NCBI RefSeq assembly: GCF_032062135.1
Contig: NC_092859.1
Location: 85,952,433 to 86,016,432 of the forward strand
Reading direction: 5' to 3'
Source: Pyxicephalus adspersus
Lineage: Eukaryota > Chordata > Amphibia > Anura > Pyxicephalidae
Length of the DNA stretch: 64,000 nucleotides
Shown here one piece after another: positions 11,701 through 26,700 of this stretch (position 1 is the stretch's first letter; every line of letters starts with the position of its first letter). The translations under genes and the position numbers were made by a program. The notes beneath the pieces were generated by a model. The model made no database searches. It was not told where the DNA came from and saw only the letters and a list, made by a program, of their open reading frames with translations.

Positions 11701-14700
11701 CAACATACCATCTTATATCTGTGTCTGCCTTTTACCAAATACCATTTTTGCTTTCTGGAATAAAATATTATGCTTACCCTTTTTGCTTTTTTTTCAGTTA
11801 CATCTTTGGAGATGGTCCTCTTTGGGGAGACATGTTTTTTAGAATATTCAATCTGGTTTTGTTCTGGTGTTTGCTGATGTTTTTTTGAAGGAGAGACCAA
11901 CAAAGTGCCCCCTAAAAACAAAATTTTTTATTATTTAACTTCCTTCTACAGTGATGCCAGAAGACAAACTACAATCTAACTGGATCAACAGTTTTATTGG
12001 CTTTTTTTAAATTTTTGAATTAAACAGGGAAGGGTTTAGAACTGATTTCCACTGCAGTCCCCAATCAGACTCTAAGACTACGTACACACATTAGACTTTT
12101 GACATTGGAAAGCATCTTTCACGATCCTTTGCAATGACAACTGACTGAAAGATGCATGAACAAGTGTTGTTCATACAGCACTGTTCTGCTCTATAGAGAG
12201 GGAAGGGGGGACAACGAGCAAGCAGCACCCTGCTGTTCTCTCTCCCCTAACTTGCATTCGGCTCGTTCATTGTTCCTGAATCCACCAGGACAGATCCATG
12301 AACAGCATTGGACGCCCACTGTACACACATCAGAGAATCATCTGACGTGTGTACGTAGCCTTACAGTGACTCCAGAACACAAAATAATAAAAGTGGAGTG
12401 ATAAGGGTAGGGCTCTGCAAAAACATGGTGGAGATTCTAAAAATTCCTTCAATACTAAGGTTGTTACTTAGGTTAAAAGAAAAGTTCATGTAAATGTTTT
12501 CAGTATATGAACGTCTCCAGGTCCCTTTAGCAGTATATTTAGCAGGTATGCACAAATTAAATAAATTGTGGTTCGGATTCCTATAACACAGGAAGCTCTG
12601 CAGGTACCTTCACCCTTGCACAGATTAAATAAACTGTGGCTCAACAGTGCAAGTACCTGCTGTGTGGATATCTACAATACATTATTTGTTGGAAGGACTC
12701 TATGCAAGGAATTCTTGGATTCACATTTTCTACTAAAACACAGTACAGTGAAAGCAGGACCCACTTTTTAATCCACATTTTAAAAAAAAACACACATTTA
12801 AAAAAAACTTTATATATGGAATATATAACCATATATACTGTAAATGAAAAAAAGTTAAGTATATTTTCTGTATTTTGTTATAGGAAAGTTAAAAAAAAAA
12901 AAGAAAAAAAACCCAAGACAAGCACAAAATTGTGAGGACATTAATTTGCTATGCTTTGCTTTCATTGCTAAAGTTATTTTTTCAATTTATTTTGAGTGGA
13001 AAGCCTGTATTAGGAGATTCATTTCTGTAGTGTAGGTTGCAAATTAGACAAGACCTGGCATAGGTTAAAAAGTGTGGGATATTAATTTAAAATCCTTCCT
13101 CTTCTTCATGCGTGAAAGGAGTCATCTTCATGAGATCAACATTATTTCAAGTTTATATAGATACTTTCAGTGCAAAAATGCTGCATTATTTTGGTATGAT
13201 TTAGGACAGTTTGGTGGGTCAGTGGTTAGCACTCCGGCTTTTGCAGCGCTAGGTCTCAGGTTCAAATCTCGGTCAGGACACTATATGCATGGAGTTTGCA
13301 AGTTCTCACCATGTCTGCATGGGTTTCCTTCCACATTCCAAAAACATGCAGTTAGAGTAATTGGCTTTCCCTCAAAAACAAAAATTGACCTTAGACTGTA
13401 GTAATTACATATGACTATGGTGGGGCCATTAGATTATGAGCTTCTCTGAGGGACAACTAGTGACATAACAATGGACTTTGTACAGCGCTGCGTAATATGT
13501 AATAATAATAGCGTAAAATAATAAAAAAAAAATATTTTATGACCTTAGAGATATTAAGGGTTCAACCCAATGCAAGAACAAGGCAGTAAGTCTTTTTTCT
13601 AACATTTTCAGTTCACACTATCGCCCTGTACATTTTATCTGCCTTCAGTAAAATATTACCTGTGGCTGGAGTGGTTAGATCATGGTGGGTCCTCTGGGGC
13701 AATCCAAAATTTTTCAGTTTTGGAGTAGGAAGCCTTCCTTCAACTCCTGAAGTTACTGAAGTACACTCAGATTCATCTTCTGGTAAAATGGATTTTGCAT
13801 CATTGGTTCTGCAAATAAAACAGATAAAGTAATTGGCATTATTGTAAAAGTCTGTCAAGAGGGGTATATAATAGATAAAGATTTGTCAACAACCTTAATC
13901 CATATCTTCTTTTAAACTCTAGGCAGAGAATGCTTTAACACCTGGACAGTACATCGCCCTTCAAGGTTTTCACCAGTCACAACTGAAAATCAGGCTTTGA
14001 GAAGCAAACAGGAGGAACTTGCCATGAAATGGCAACTTGCCATGGAATTATGGTATAGAGAACTATTCCCTTTTATCAATATGACGATCTTGATATAGAC
14101 ACTTGAGTTAGGTCCTTAAACACCAGGAACATTCTTGCTAACTTTCACATAAAAGTCGGATCTAACAAGATAACATTTGGTAAAGCTTTAGTTTTTAAAA
14201 AAGCTGTATATATTGCTATGTATACATAATACATGAGATGGGAATGTAAAATCCTTACCAGCATTACCGAAAACCAGTGTTGTTTTAGACTTGCATTGGC
14301 ATAGTCAGTGTGTATTAGGGTAATAGAGCGTACATGCCTAATAAAACATTATTAGTAAATATTATGATATGATTTAGATATCCCCATATAACGAAAGCAT
14401 TAACAGAAGCACATAAACCATAAAACCGAACTCCAGTTTTTGATCTGTCCCCCAAAATCTCTACTCCTAACTGCATTATTGGTCGCAGTTCTTAGGCCTT
14501 CCCGTCCAATCAAAGACCTACATTTTGCAGAACAACCATCCTGGGTAGCAAAAGATTAGGTAAGTAAATTACCATATTCATCATAAAACCACAGTTCCTT
14601 TTTCTCCTCCAGAAGTTAGCTTTAAATTAATCACACAAATAATGACAGACAGTTGTTACAATTCGAGTTAAAAATGGAAAATTTCTATAAATTATAGTTG

Positions 14701-17700
14701 TGGTTTCTCTCTAGTTACAACAAACTGTTATGTTGTAGTTTCAGTGTCAGTAATTGTCTCATAGTCTTTTATGGTTTTTCTCAGTGCTGTATTATGTACT
14801 TTTTTTGAGTTTTGATAAGCATAGTCATAAGACCAATACTCTATCTAAGCAGAGTTCAGACGTCAGCAGAATTGCACTGAAAGTTTCACAGTTTGTCAGT
14901 GCAGTTCTCACATAGGCTACTTCTCAATTTCAAAACTGCACTTTCCCTTTTACTTTTACACCTTTTTATCTAAGCAAAAATGGCACAGATGGTTTATTAA
15001 ATTTTCATTAAATAGGCTTTAAATGCTAAAGTACTTCTAAAATTGATCCTTGCCTGACTAGTATAGTTAACCCAATGCTTTATTTTCTAAATGACAGTCC
15101 TAACTAACAGAGATCTGGTAATATCTATCAGTCTATTGTAAGATATGATGTTAGTGTTTTACAAGGAATAATACATTACCTTGTTACAACCTACTGGTGT
15201 TGACATTTACAGAGGTGACATCTTTTATGAGGAGCTTTAAAACAGTTCAAACTGCTCACCTTCAGTTATAAATTTACAACATCAAGCTGCAGAGCTTCCC
15301 TCATCCCCTTCAGTGTCAGCATTAATGCTTAGGTGATCACAAAAAGCTGTAGATCCAACACTAGGTTGTTTTCCTCCTATAGTATGGTGAGGCATACCCA
15401 GGAAACTTAAACAACAAATTTAAGTTGTCTCAAAAGCCATTTTAACTGATTTAGGGTCCTATATAAAACATAATGCTTATGTGGCTTACTGCTATTTGCA
15501 GGAAACCTTACTGTTTTCTCTGCAAGTGCATTTTATGACTCAAAAAACAGGCTGAAGTGTGGAGCCTGACATGTTTCTTGCAGCATTTTCAGAAACCTGT
15601 GGAAAACAGACTATGATAGTAAAAAAGTTGAAACACATGACTTGTTAAACACAAGTCTACAATGGCACAATATTAAAATTGCTTAGCACTGGCAGCCAGA
15701 ACATAGAAGCAGTAGGAAAAACTTTAAGTGGATAGGGAAAGCAAGTATTTGATTTATCCTTACAGTCAAAGATTCATGGTGGGCAGAAAGCAACGTGGCT
15801 TCAAGACATGAGCTACATGAAAAGTAAGTATATTTGTCTTTCTCAATCTCATTGGACATACAGTCTAATTTCTTCAACAAGAGAATATTACACAATCTAA
15901 AGAACTGTAATGACTAATGGAATCCACACTGGAAAGATAACTTTGTATGGCAAGCAGCCTTTAAACTGTAATTTCCATTAGAAGGAACTAGTACCTAGAA
16001 AAACTAGGAACCAAAAATAAAAGGAAACTAACAGATTCCTTATGACATTAGAGCAGTGTTTTGTGGTTTAGAGTGCTGTTCCGATACGTGTTATGGTGAA
16101 TGCTGAGCTTACCTCTTCCTGCTGAGTCACACAACTGCTACCTCTACAAGAAGACAGTAATACTATATGAGCATACTAACATCGAAACTGGCAAATAAAA
16201 GGTTAACGCTAAGGTAAATGGTGGAAACTTGACAAGCACTATATAATGTCTTTAGGTTTCTATCATCTCTGTCTGATTTAGTGGAAAGATAAAGTCATGT
16301 TTTATTCGTCTTGTTATGGTATATCCTGTGTAAATCCCAACAGAACACAAAATCTGGCTCTCAAACTAAAAATGTTAGTAATAAAATAAAAAAATTACTT
16401 TATCCCCATATAGTACAAAATTCCACTATGGCATTAGAACTATTATTTAGGTAAGTAAATAGTCATTTATGTGTGCAGGTAACTATACATGAATGCTGCC
16501 TTTTGTTATTACAATGCTCTGATGCCTTCAGAGTCACACTATGATTCACCAAGGTGGAAAGAAAGGCACAATGGCATTGCTCACAGGGCAGTTCCACAGA
16601 CTCACTTGGGAAGTTCCCCAAGTGATACAATCAAGAATAGGAACTATTTGAAAAGTAATTCACACCGCATCGTTGTATTCTTCGGACTACTAAATTATTA
16701 TTATTATTCATCCTCCTTTTAGGAAGTTTGCCAACATCTATTTGATCTTTAAATTCGGAATACTGACCTGCTTTATCACCCTAATTTCAGTCATTTTTTT
16801 GGGCTTAACAGTACAGAAACTCCCCTAAAAGCTAATAAATAGTTTTCATATCATTTCTATATGTGATCACTGCCTGACAGAGGAGGTATAAACATTATTG
16901 ATCCTGCTGAATCTACCTTTTGAGAAGTGAGGTTTACAAAGTATTTAGTTCTTAATTGATATTACAGATATTAAGTTCTCTCAAGGATAAATTCCACACA
17001 TGGAAATGCTTACATCGGCTTTACTTCAATCATCTACATATATAATTATGTGAATGTTCTTTATAAGAAATGCAATTTCCACATCACTCTTACAGAGCCT
17101 CTTTTTAAAGAGAAGCATCTTTCTGGCCAGCAACGAGTTTGCCCTACTTACAAAAATACAACTTTTCTGCGGGATTGCCAAGTTCACTAATGAAAGTAGG
17201 TGATAACCAGATTTATAAAGTGTCGATTTGTGACCTTTTAAAAGTAGCGATCACAGTTTGAAAAATGAGGATCAGTTAACCCAGTCAAGGGAATGGAGCT
17301 TCAGATTGATCATTTAGGTTAGTTATGGTATGGCAATCAATTAGCAATCACTGGTTGTGTTGTTGATTAGAAAAGGCAAATGCAAAAATTGGTGATACTT
17401 TACTTGTTAAGCTATACCATTTCTAAAGGTATCATTGATCACAATCATTTCCAGTAACAAGGAAATTATTAAGCGCTGTATACACAGCAGCACAGCTTTG
17501 GAGAGAGATGGGGGGATGAGGAATGAGCAAAATCCCGTTACGTTCTATTCCATGAGAAAGTACAGCAGTTGTTCCTGTTTAGTTGTTCAGCCAGGGTATT
17601 TGATAAACGACAACGGGGGAGCATTGTACACATGCTAGGCACAATCATCTGCTGTGTGTACCACTTTTCACTAAGTTTATGTTTCTTTCTGTTTACTGAC

Positions 17701-20700
17701 TTATTTTTCACTTGTTGCTTTATTTAACTGGCTGCTTTAAGTCAACCAGTTGGCATTGTATGTAAAGTGTTTTCCTATTACATGAAATTGGGTAGCGACA
17801 TAGCTTGATAGCTTTGATTCTGCTTAGTCACACCCAGCTGGATGCTTGACACAGCACTCTTGCTGTTCCCCAGTAATGCCAATATCATCTTTTAAATCTT
17901 GTAATGGAGACCCACATTCCTGTGCACAAAGAGAAATGTTGCTCCCTGTCTGGCAACTATGTCCTTGTCCTGTAATGTAACACCACCATGCTATAAATTC
18001 CATGAATCCGCCTTTATTTAAAAAGATAAATCAACATAAGATGCTGTAAATATTATGTGAATTTTGCATGGCGTATTCAAGTATGTTTGTATGTGACGTG
18101 CTTCCTAAAGTTTAGTTGTTGAGTTTTAATGGGGCTGAATTTTTACAGCTATCCAATTCTGAAATATTTTAAACATTTAGACGTCATTAGAGAGGAAATT
18201 TTTGATCCTAATACTCTATAGATAAAACACATAAAGCAATTAAAAAAAGAACAATCCAATGTGTTACTAAAAAAAGAAATGTAAAAAGGTTACATGTAAA
18301 AAAGTGTTTATTAAAGATTGCTTGATTACCTTTTTTCATTATTATCTTCATGGCATTCTTTTTCAGTATTTTGCTCCTCCTGGTCTTCATCTTCAGAATG
18401 TGCAGCTTCTTCAGCCCCATCTTCTGGTATCTGTGGTGTGATCCCCCCTGTTTTCTCTTCTGTGTCTTCACATTCATCCCAAACTAGTTTTCTTCTTACT
18501 GGAAGAGTGGAAAGCTCCGAAACACCAGGATTACCAGTGTTGAAAGCAGCTTTAGTTTTGGTTGGTGACTGGTGGCTGCTTTCATTCCTTGAAGATGTAT
18601 GTAGACTATAAAACCCATAAACAAAAAAGCTACATGACTATCTGTAAATAAATATACAGCACTGCTCATGGTATCAATAAGTTCTTTCCTAACTAGCAAA
18701 TCATATTTTGAGGAGACAAGAAAAATATACATTTCATTAATAGCAGGAACGTTTATATATTACATTTTACAATCAGAGCAATAACTTCCTAAGCAGTCAT
18801 ATATTTAATTAACAGAGGTGGCACCACTTTCATAACATAGTTTAAAGTCAAGGGAGATACAAGGAAGAGTCATGGGAGATACAATTCCTAATCATGAATA
18901 TTTTAATTGAGTTGTTACACAATATTTATATGAGCTTTCACAATTTATTTTACAAAAAAATAATTTTCAATATTTTTTTTAATATACATCATACCTCATA
19001 ATAATACATGGTGATCTTACTAAGAAAATCCTAAAATAGGTACTTCCTGGTAAAAAGTAACAATGCACATGCTTTCCTAATAGAAGTTACAAGCAGCTGT
19101 GCACAATACTTAATAATAATAAAATTATTAATAATAACTATATAGCATTTCTTACTGTGACTGCTGTGCACTTTTGATAGTTGGCCCCTAGGTGGCGGAA
19201 TGGGTCACTGATTTAATTTGCATTAAAGTGAGGAATGTAGAGGGATTTGAAGGGAACTTTCAGATGAATTGAGAGGGAAATAATTTATAAGTACACTCCT
19301 AGCTCTTCCAAGAAAAAAGATTTTTTCACCCGGCAATAGATCACTTTAACCTAATCAAAAAAAAAAGACAAATAGAAGATGCAAGACATACCCAGCCAAA
19401 TCTAAAGCTTTGATATTATTGCTCATATCCTCCCCGCTTGAGGTGGAAGACACATCCCAAAATCTGTTGTTAGTCGATATTATCTGATTAAGGTGGTCCC
19501 GCGAGAAATGAGTTCCTTGTGCTCGACGTCTATAATACTCAGCTTTTTCTCGTAGTTCCTTTACCTACTCAACAGAAGAGAAACATTTTGCTTAATATAT
19601 TAAGAAAATTAGCAGTTGAACATACAATCACAAAATTAAAGCAGTGCTGCTAAAAGCCACAAAACATCTCTACCAAAACTTTTTTTGTCCACTTATCCAG
19701 ATTGGAAGTGATAGAAAATTCAAAAATGTTCACCATCCTCCATGAATCTACTACCCAACTGCATTCATGTGAATGATGTAGTGCTCACGTATGCAGATCG
19801 AAGGTGGTGCAGTTAAAAAAAAACATGACAGGCAGAATTCTGCAAGTCGCAATGGCACATTTAAGCGTTTTCTCCACATTTATGACAATGGAAGGCAGAA
19901 AAAAGATGTTGCCAACAAATGCAGAAAGCCACCAATCAAATGCCTTGAAATCACAAAACAACTGGTATATATAGATAATCAGATCTTTGTACAAATCTCC
20001 CCATCAGGACAGAGAAGGATATGAAAAAAACCCATAGCGTTTTATCTTTTTTCTATACTAAAACAAAAAAAAAAGTTTTGGCCTAACATATGTGATAGAT
20101 GAATGGTGACATGCAGGCAATAATGTTCTTTATTTACTAAAACAAATGTATCTAATCTCACACCTGTATGATAAAACAAACATCTGTAGTACCTTTCAGT
20201 ACATTTTTTTTATGCAACCTGATAAAAACAGTTTGTTGAAATGTGCGGTACTATTTTCTTTATTTTAAGGAAGACTATATTTTAGATATTATTATTATTG
20301 AACATTATTTGTTGAGTCTTCCAGAGTGTAAAACCCTAAAAACAGAATTGGTGGTTCATCCTTACATGCACTCAGTAACATGCAGTAGTGATAAAACATT
20401 GCACAAAACAAAAACGCTCTGCAAAAAAAAAAAAAAATGCATTTGGAGACAATCCTGTTTTGGAAGCATTAAACTACTGTTACTATGGAAAAGTAAAGTA
20501 GTTTTAAGAAAGAAAAACCAACCTCAGCGACCCACATGGAGCCTACACTGAGAGAAGAGTCCTAAAGGAAGGAACATAGAACAACATCATCATTTACAAC
20601 CAAAGCATTAAATGGCAAAAAAATTATCTAAGCTTAATACTGCCACCTAGCAAAGCATTCTGGTAACTAATACTAGATAATTGGGCAGCAGTAAATAGCT

Positions 20701-23700
20701 CATGTCACTGTCACTGTCACTGTCGCAGGAATAGTTTTGTCAAGCCGTTTATACAGTGAAAATCACTTTGTCATTAAAGGAAATTTTTTTGTAAAAATTT
20801 GAGGCCTGCAGTAAAATGAAATCCATTGAAGTCTATGGCCACCATTTTTTTAATTAATTGGAAAGTCTGTGGATATAGTAATGTGCCCAAAATTGATAGG
20901 GGTTAGGGGGACATGTATTTTGGGGATATGTATTTTTCCATAAATAAAAATTTGAAGTATAGGTGGGACAACACATTACATCAAATAATTTTATATATTT
21001 CTGTATGGGACATTTTTATTCATTACAAAGTACACACAGATAAAATGTATCATATTGTGCAGAATGGGGACACTTGTTGGCTGCAGGTTAGGCTATCATT
21101 TGTAACATATTAATAAAGAAATCAGGAAACTAAGGCTTAGAATGCCTGAAAGCTGCACTCATTCCAACCCAAGGTTAGGTGGCAGCTATCTGTGGGATTC
21201 CTTATTAAACAGGGCTCCCGCATACCAATGTGCCTCCTTACACCTCCATTTAGGGGATAGGTTGTGGGGATAACGCCCTGTCCTTTAACATAGGCCTATC
21301 CTTTTCCGTATTAGCAGGGCTTCTATGGGTTTTATCATTAACAAGAAGGAAGAGTCACAGCCAATCCCCACTCTGCCCTGCCTCATGAGCCCCACTGCTT
21401 TTACTTGCCCAGTCAAGTTGCATATCTGGAGAAGAGCCAGGAATTAATAGTAAGACATTTTAAATAAAAAAAATAACTTATTAGAAATATTTCCCTCAGT
21501 TGAAACACTGATCAAAATCTTAAGAAAAGAGTACTAACAAAGAAAGATGCAACTCTATTTCCCAGGACAACCAGGTACTAATGTCTGCAGGAAATTGCAT
21601 AACAGGAGCTCTCTTCACAGGAAAAATGATGTCATGAGTCAAATTCACAGAAACATTCCCTATTATAGATTACACATGGTGCAAATAAATAGAACATGAT
21701 TAAAAAACAGCTCCAATTGGAACAACTTAAAAATACCAAACATACATTTTTTACTCACTTGATCATTTATTTGGCGCTTTGCTCTAATCCAAGCTCCATC
21801 TTTGTACCTATATTCTGAAGGGGAGAGATAATTTGCAGAATATTCGGTTTTTGCTTTCCTGCAAAACAAAATATTATGGTTTGGGATTTACTATGGCCTT
21901 TATACATTGAGCCTGATTGATTAAGGCTCTCCAAGGCCGGAGAGGATACACTTTCATCAGTGAAGTTGGGCTATCCAGCAAACCTGGAATTGATTTCTTA
22001 AAATCATTTGCTATTTGATAGCAAATGTTATGAATCCTAGACCAGACCCATTCCAGGTTTGCTGGATCACCCAGCTTCACTGATGAAAGTGTATCCTCTT
22101 CAGCCTTGGAGAGCTTTAGTAAATCAGGCCCATTGTGTGCATGTGTATTGCATATATTTTCTTGTTATCACCATAATATGCCCATGTTAATCCCTGTCTT
22201 TCAAGGATTTTGCTATATACAAGTTTCTAAAAAAACTATACTATACTATCCAGGTTATCATTGTTGATGTGTAGCAGTTTGTCTGTGTCTACCAGTCACA
22301 ATCAGCTATAAAATAATATTATCATCATCTTTGTAAATGCCGGACTGGTATCATCCTTTAAAGTAATATAAAATTGATCATATCCTCCATAATACAAAAT
22401 GATGCATTTTAAGATTTAACCAGGAGTTTCGTTTTTAGTCCCATTTTTAAATGCAAGAACCCCAACTGTTTTTAAATTACCAGAGGAGAATGTCTTATTC
22501 TATACCATATTTAAGTTTAGATTCTTGATACCTGTCACTTTGCTTTTTGTTTGTACAGCTTGTTCTTTATTGATCGTCCTATGCATGTTTATTAGCTGTT
22601 ACCGGGCTAGAATGTCAAACGCTGCTTGCCAAGTGGCAGACTCTGACCTATATATTATATTGCTTGTTCTGAATGTTTTCAAACAGTAGCCACTCAACTT
22701 AATCACTAAGCTAAAACATAAAGTGAAGTGTTAGTTCTCAAACAGTATAACTACCAATGCTATAATGCAGATAGAGACATTTGTTCAGCAGATACTGTGC
22801 AGATTTATATCTATATGTTTTCATATCTGCCCTTTTTCTCTTATCATTGGGAAAAAGAAATCAGCCCACTCTCTGACTGATGACCAAAAAGGCTCTGATG
22901 CCTGCATTTTGAAATTCCTACATTAGATCAAATCTAAAAGAAAAAAAGATCTGTGTCATTGTGTATTTTACAGTTAAAATTGTGTACTTTACTGTTACCT
23001 CTAACCCTGTGTGAATGAATGAAGGGTCAATTTTATATATGTAAGATTTGTCATGTGTAATAAATTTTATGCAGTTCATTAGAGTAGCATGAAAATATAT
23101 TCTACCTGTAATATTTTGTGGGTGTGTAGATTTCTTTAAGAAACTTTTCTTTAAGAATGTTTCTTTGGTCAGTCTCTTTTTGTTCAACGTCAGACGCGTT
23201 CACTTTGACAGAACTTGATTTCACTTCAACAGCCATCTTCTTTTTATCCTAGAGACAAATATTTGCATAAAGACACAGATTGAAATAGGAACTTTGCATG
23301 TATACAGAAATCTGATCTTTCTTTTTTTACTACCAGCATATGTACTTTTTAAATACAATTGTGAGCTCACTATATTTATATCTACTGAATAATAATATTC
23401 CTTGGATGGAAACTTAAATATAAAACTTCTTTTGACCAGTGGAAAGACTATATAGATACAGGGGGTCACTACTCCTTTATCTGTGAGTCTGAAAGGGCTT
23501 CCAGCAGCCAATTCTCTGAGTCTCCAGTTGTAGGTTGAGCATCTCTTTGTAATATTTATGTCTGATATATGATTCAAATGACCTACACTAGGGGAATTGC
23601 AGCTAGAAGGATCAACAAAAAACAGATGCATGTTAAGTCGTTTTACTTAGTATACCACACTGTTGGGTGGTGTTCTTCCTAAAGTGGAAGTAAAATCTGT

Positions 23701-26700
23701 GGATACTCACCTGTCGCACAGCTCAGCAAATTTTGAGAGATGATTTGGGATCAGGCAGAAAAGACATTGCATATATCTTTCTGCAATAAGGGCCTGCCTG
23801 ATGCCGAAATTTTGAAAGTGGAGCTTTAATTCCATGTTAATGAATTAGGAAAAATGTACCTTTCTTTTTGGAGAATGATGATCATGGTCATATTCTGTAT
23901 AATGTTTGTCCTCCCAGTTCTTTCTTAACTTCGGACCTTTTGCAGGTGGAGATCCTTTAAACTGACTGGCATATTCTGTCTGTATGTTGGGATTATTTAA
24001 TTTAAATGGAGGCACTGATTGGTTCTTGTTGTGAATGACCTGAAACAGAAAACACTTTCAGTACAAAAAAAAAAACTTAAAAGGCATTTAAAATATGTGT
24101 ATTATTTATGGATTATGTAGGCTGTCATTAATAACCCAGTTCTAAGAAATGCTGCTTGCTAAAGTGGTGTTGTGATCTTCATCTTTAACAATGTTTGAAA
24201 TCACTGACCAAAATGAGTATGCAGCTCAGGTGTCCGGATAAGTGTGCAAAAGCTTCAACAGACTTACATCCAGGTAATTAGGCATCATACAGTTTTTCTG
24301 TAATTAGTTCTATTTTGTAAAAACATATCTGTAAAAAACACTTATCTTTTTGTTTTTTTGTTTTATTGCATATCATTATTAAGAAATAGATACCATTTAG
24401 TAGACTAAACTTTTTAGTAAAGTTTTCATAATATGTTATAACCAAAAGAAAACAAAACATGCCATAACCATACTTTATCATTTCATATTAAGTGTTTAAA
24501 CATAAAAGATAAAAACAATAAAGATATACAGTATACCAGCAAGTACCTGCTCAGCAGCAAGCAAAGGAGAATTTTCAGTGAGGGCTTTCCTTTCAAACTG
24601 CCTTCGATATTCAGATGTCCTCAGCGGATGATGTAAAGGGGCTACATTCATCCCAGCTTTCTTCTGCAGAACTCTGTGAACCTTTTAATAAAGTATTTGA
24701 AAGCATTGTAATATTTACCCAACGATGACTTTGTGGAAAAGAACACACTTTATATGTAAAGGTTTAAGCAACATTGATCAAATTACAATTTGCTGAATTT
24801 CTAGTTTGAAAAGTAGTTAAAGTTGCATGTACTTTTTACCCTTCAAAGTTCAAAATATCAAAGTATAGTTGCTATAAATCAGAATATATCAAGACCTGTT
24901 TTATGCAGACAAGTAAAAATTGTTATTTCACTTTACCAGCCTCTGCAGAGAACAAACTTCTGGAATAAATGCACCTTTGCACCTTATTTACAAAGATAAC
25001 CTACACTACATATGCATATGTATAAATAAAAAAGGCAAATAAATGTTACCAATCACAATTTAAAATGACAGCTAAAAGGTTTCAGTTCAAATTAAAAATG
25101 ACTAGATGTTCTTTATCACAGTACTAGCTTTTTACTATATCCCAAACACTGCCTGATCTATCACACTGTGCTAAACATGTGTATGTTATACCTGTTGGTT
25201 AGTTCTGCTGCCTTTTGCCAAAATACCAAAATATATTAAAATTACCAGTTCTACTGAGCAATAATCTAGATATGTGAAACATTCAGAATTGAATAAAATC
25301 CCCACTGAATTATACAATCTCAGTAGGCAAACTGAAAAGCACCGGTCATAATTTTCTTCTGCTGTTATCTCTTTTATATTAGCAAAAATAAGAATGACTC
25401 AGTTTTAACCATAGAAGTAGAATTTATAACAGCAAGCAAAATAGCCTGGTAATTAAAAAAAAAACATTTTAACAATATTGTGTTTAGTTCTACATATTTT
25501 TGCTTGTGTACTTTAATTTTATTATGTTTAATATTACTTTGAGCTTTTACATTTATAATATGTTCTATGGTAAAAACAAGGTACAGTCTGCTGCTTACCC
25601 CATTGGTTTCTTTCTGATGAATTGATATCTTAGAAGCTGGCGCTTTTTTATTGTCATCATCATTATTTCTTTTTTCTGCTGCAGGTGAACTACCCTTGGC
25701 TGGCTGTGTTCTTACCACCTCTGAGTGGCCTTCAGCAGACTGCATTCTGGGAGCTGCTGAGTGCCCATTATCAGTCATTATTCTAGGCACTGCTGACTTG
25801 GATCTAGCTTTTTTTTTTAACCTTGGCGCATCTGGTGTAATGATTTTTTCTTTAACCATGGAGTCCTTTTCAATAATTTGACCTAACTTCACACTTTCTC
25901 CAGCATAGTCATCATTTTCTTTCCACTGGAATGATTTTGAAATTTGTGGGTTGTAATACGGAACTCTTCGTTTTGAAGGAAATCTTGGCTCCTTAGTGAT
26001 CCCTTTAAATTCAAAAGAAAAAAAAAGTCTGCCTTAACAAAAAAACAAGACAAAAAGTAAAGGAAATACTTGCCAAGAAAAATGCAGCAAGAAAACTGAA
26101 AATTTAAAACAAAAAAAAAAAGTAATCAAAAAACAAGATCTATCACTGAAGTTAATATGCATACCTATATTTTAGGTTATACATCATGGAAACTCAGTAA
26201 CATTGGCAAGTACTAAGGTTACCATGGCAAGTATTCATGCATTATGTTAGGATTTATTACATAGGCATTTGTCGAGCATGTTATAGTGCAGCATGGGAAT
26301 TTTTATAAGTGAATAGCAGAGGGCTGAATGCACAATGCTATTAACAACATGTTCAAGGTTGTACCTCTCAAAGCCCTTTGCTTGAAAAGTGTGAGTTTTT
26401 CTGATCCTGGACTGGGTCTGGTCCAGGATTGAAAACATTTGCTAAAAAATAGCAAAATACATTTATAAATTTCATTCTAGGTTTTCTGGATCACTGATGA
26501 AAGTGTATTCTCAACAGCCTTGAAGAGTTTTAATAAATCAGGCCTTAATCGATCTATTCTCTAAAATTTTATATGACACATTTCACAAGTACCCAAAAAA
26601 AATGCATGAAGGGAAAAAATATTTTTGCAGGCCCAATGGAGATGATATGCTGCCAGCCTTAATAAAGGATCCGACAATTCACAGATTTTTAGGTTTTGAC

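Noticed and set aside
18318..18611. Plus-strand serine-rich frame of 97 codons
   Set aside because: Antisense shadow of the acidic MDM1 exon 9.
25651..25881. Plus-strand frame of 76 codons
   Set aside because: Antisense shadow of MDM1 exon 3.
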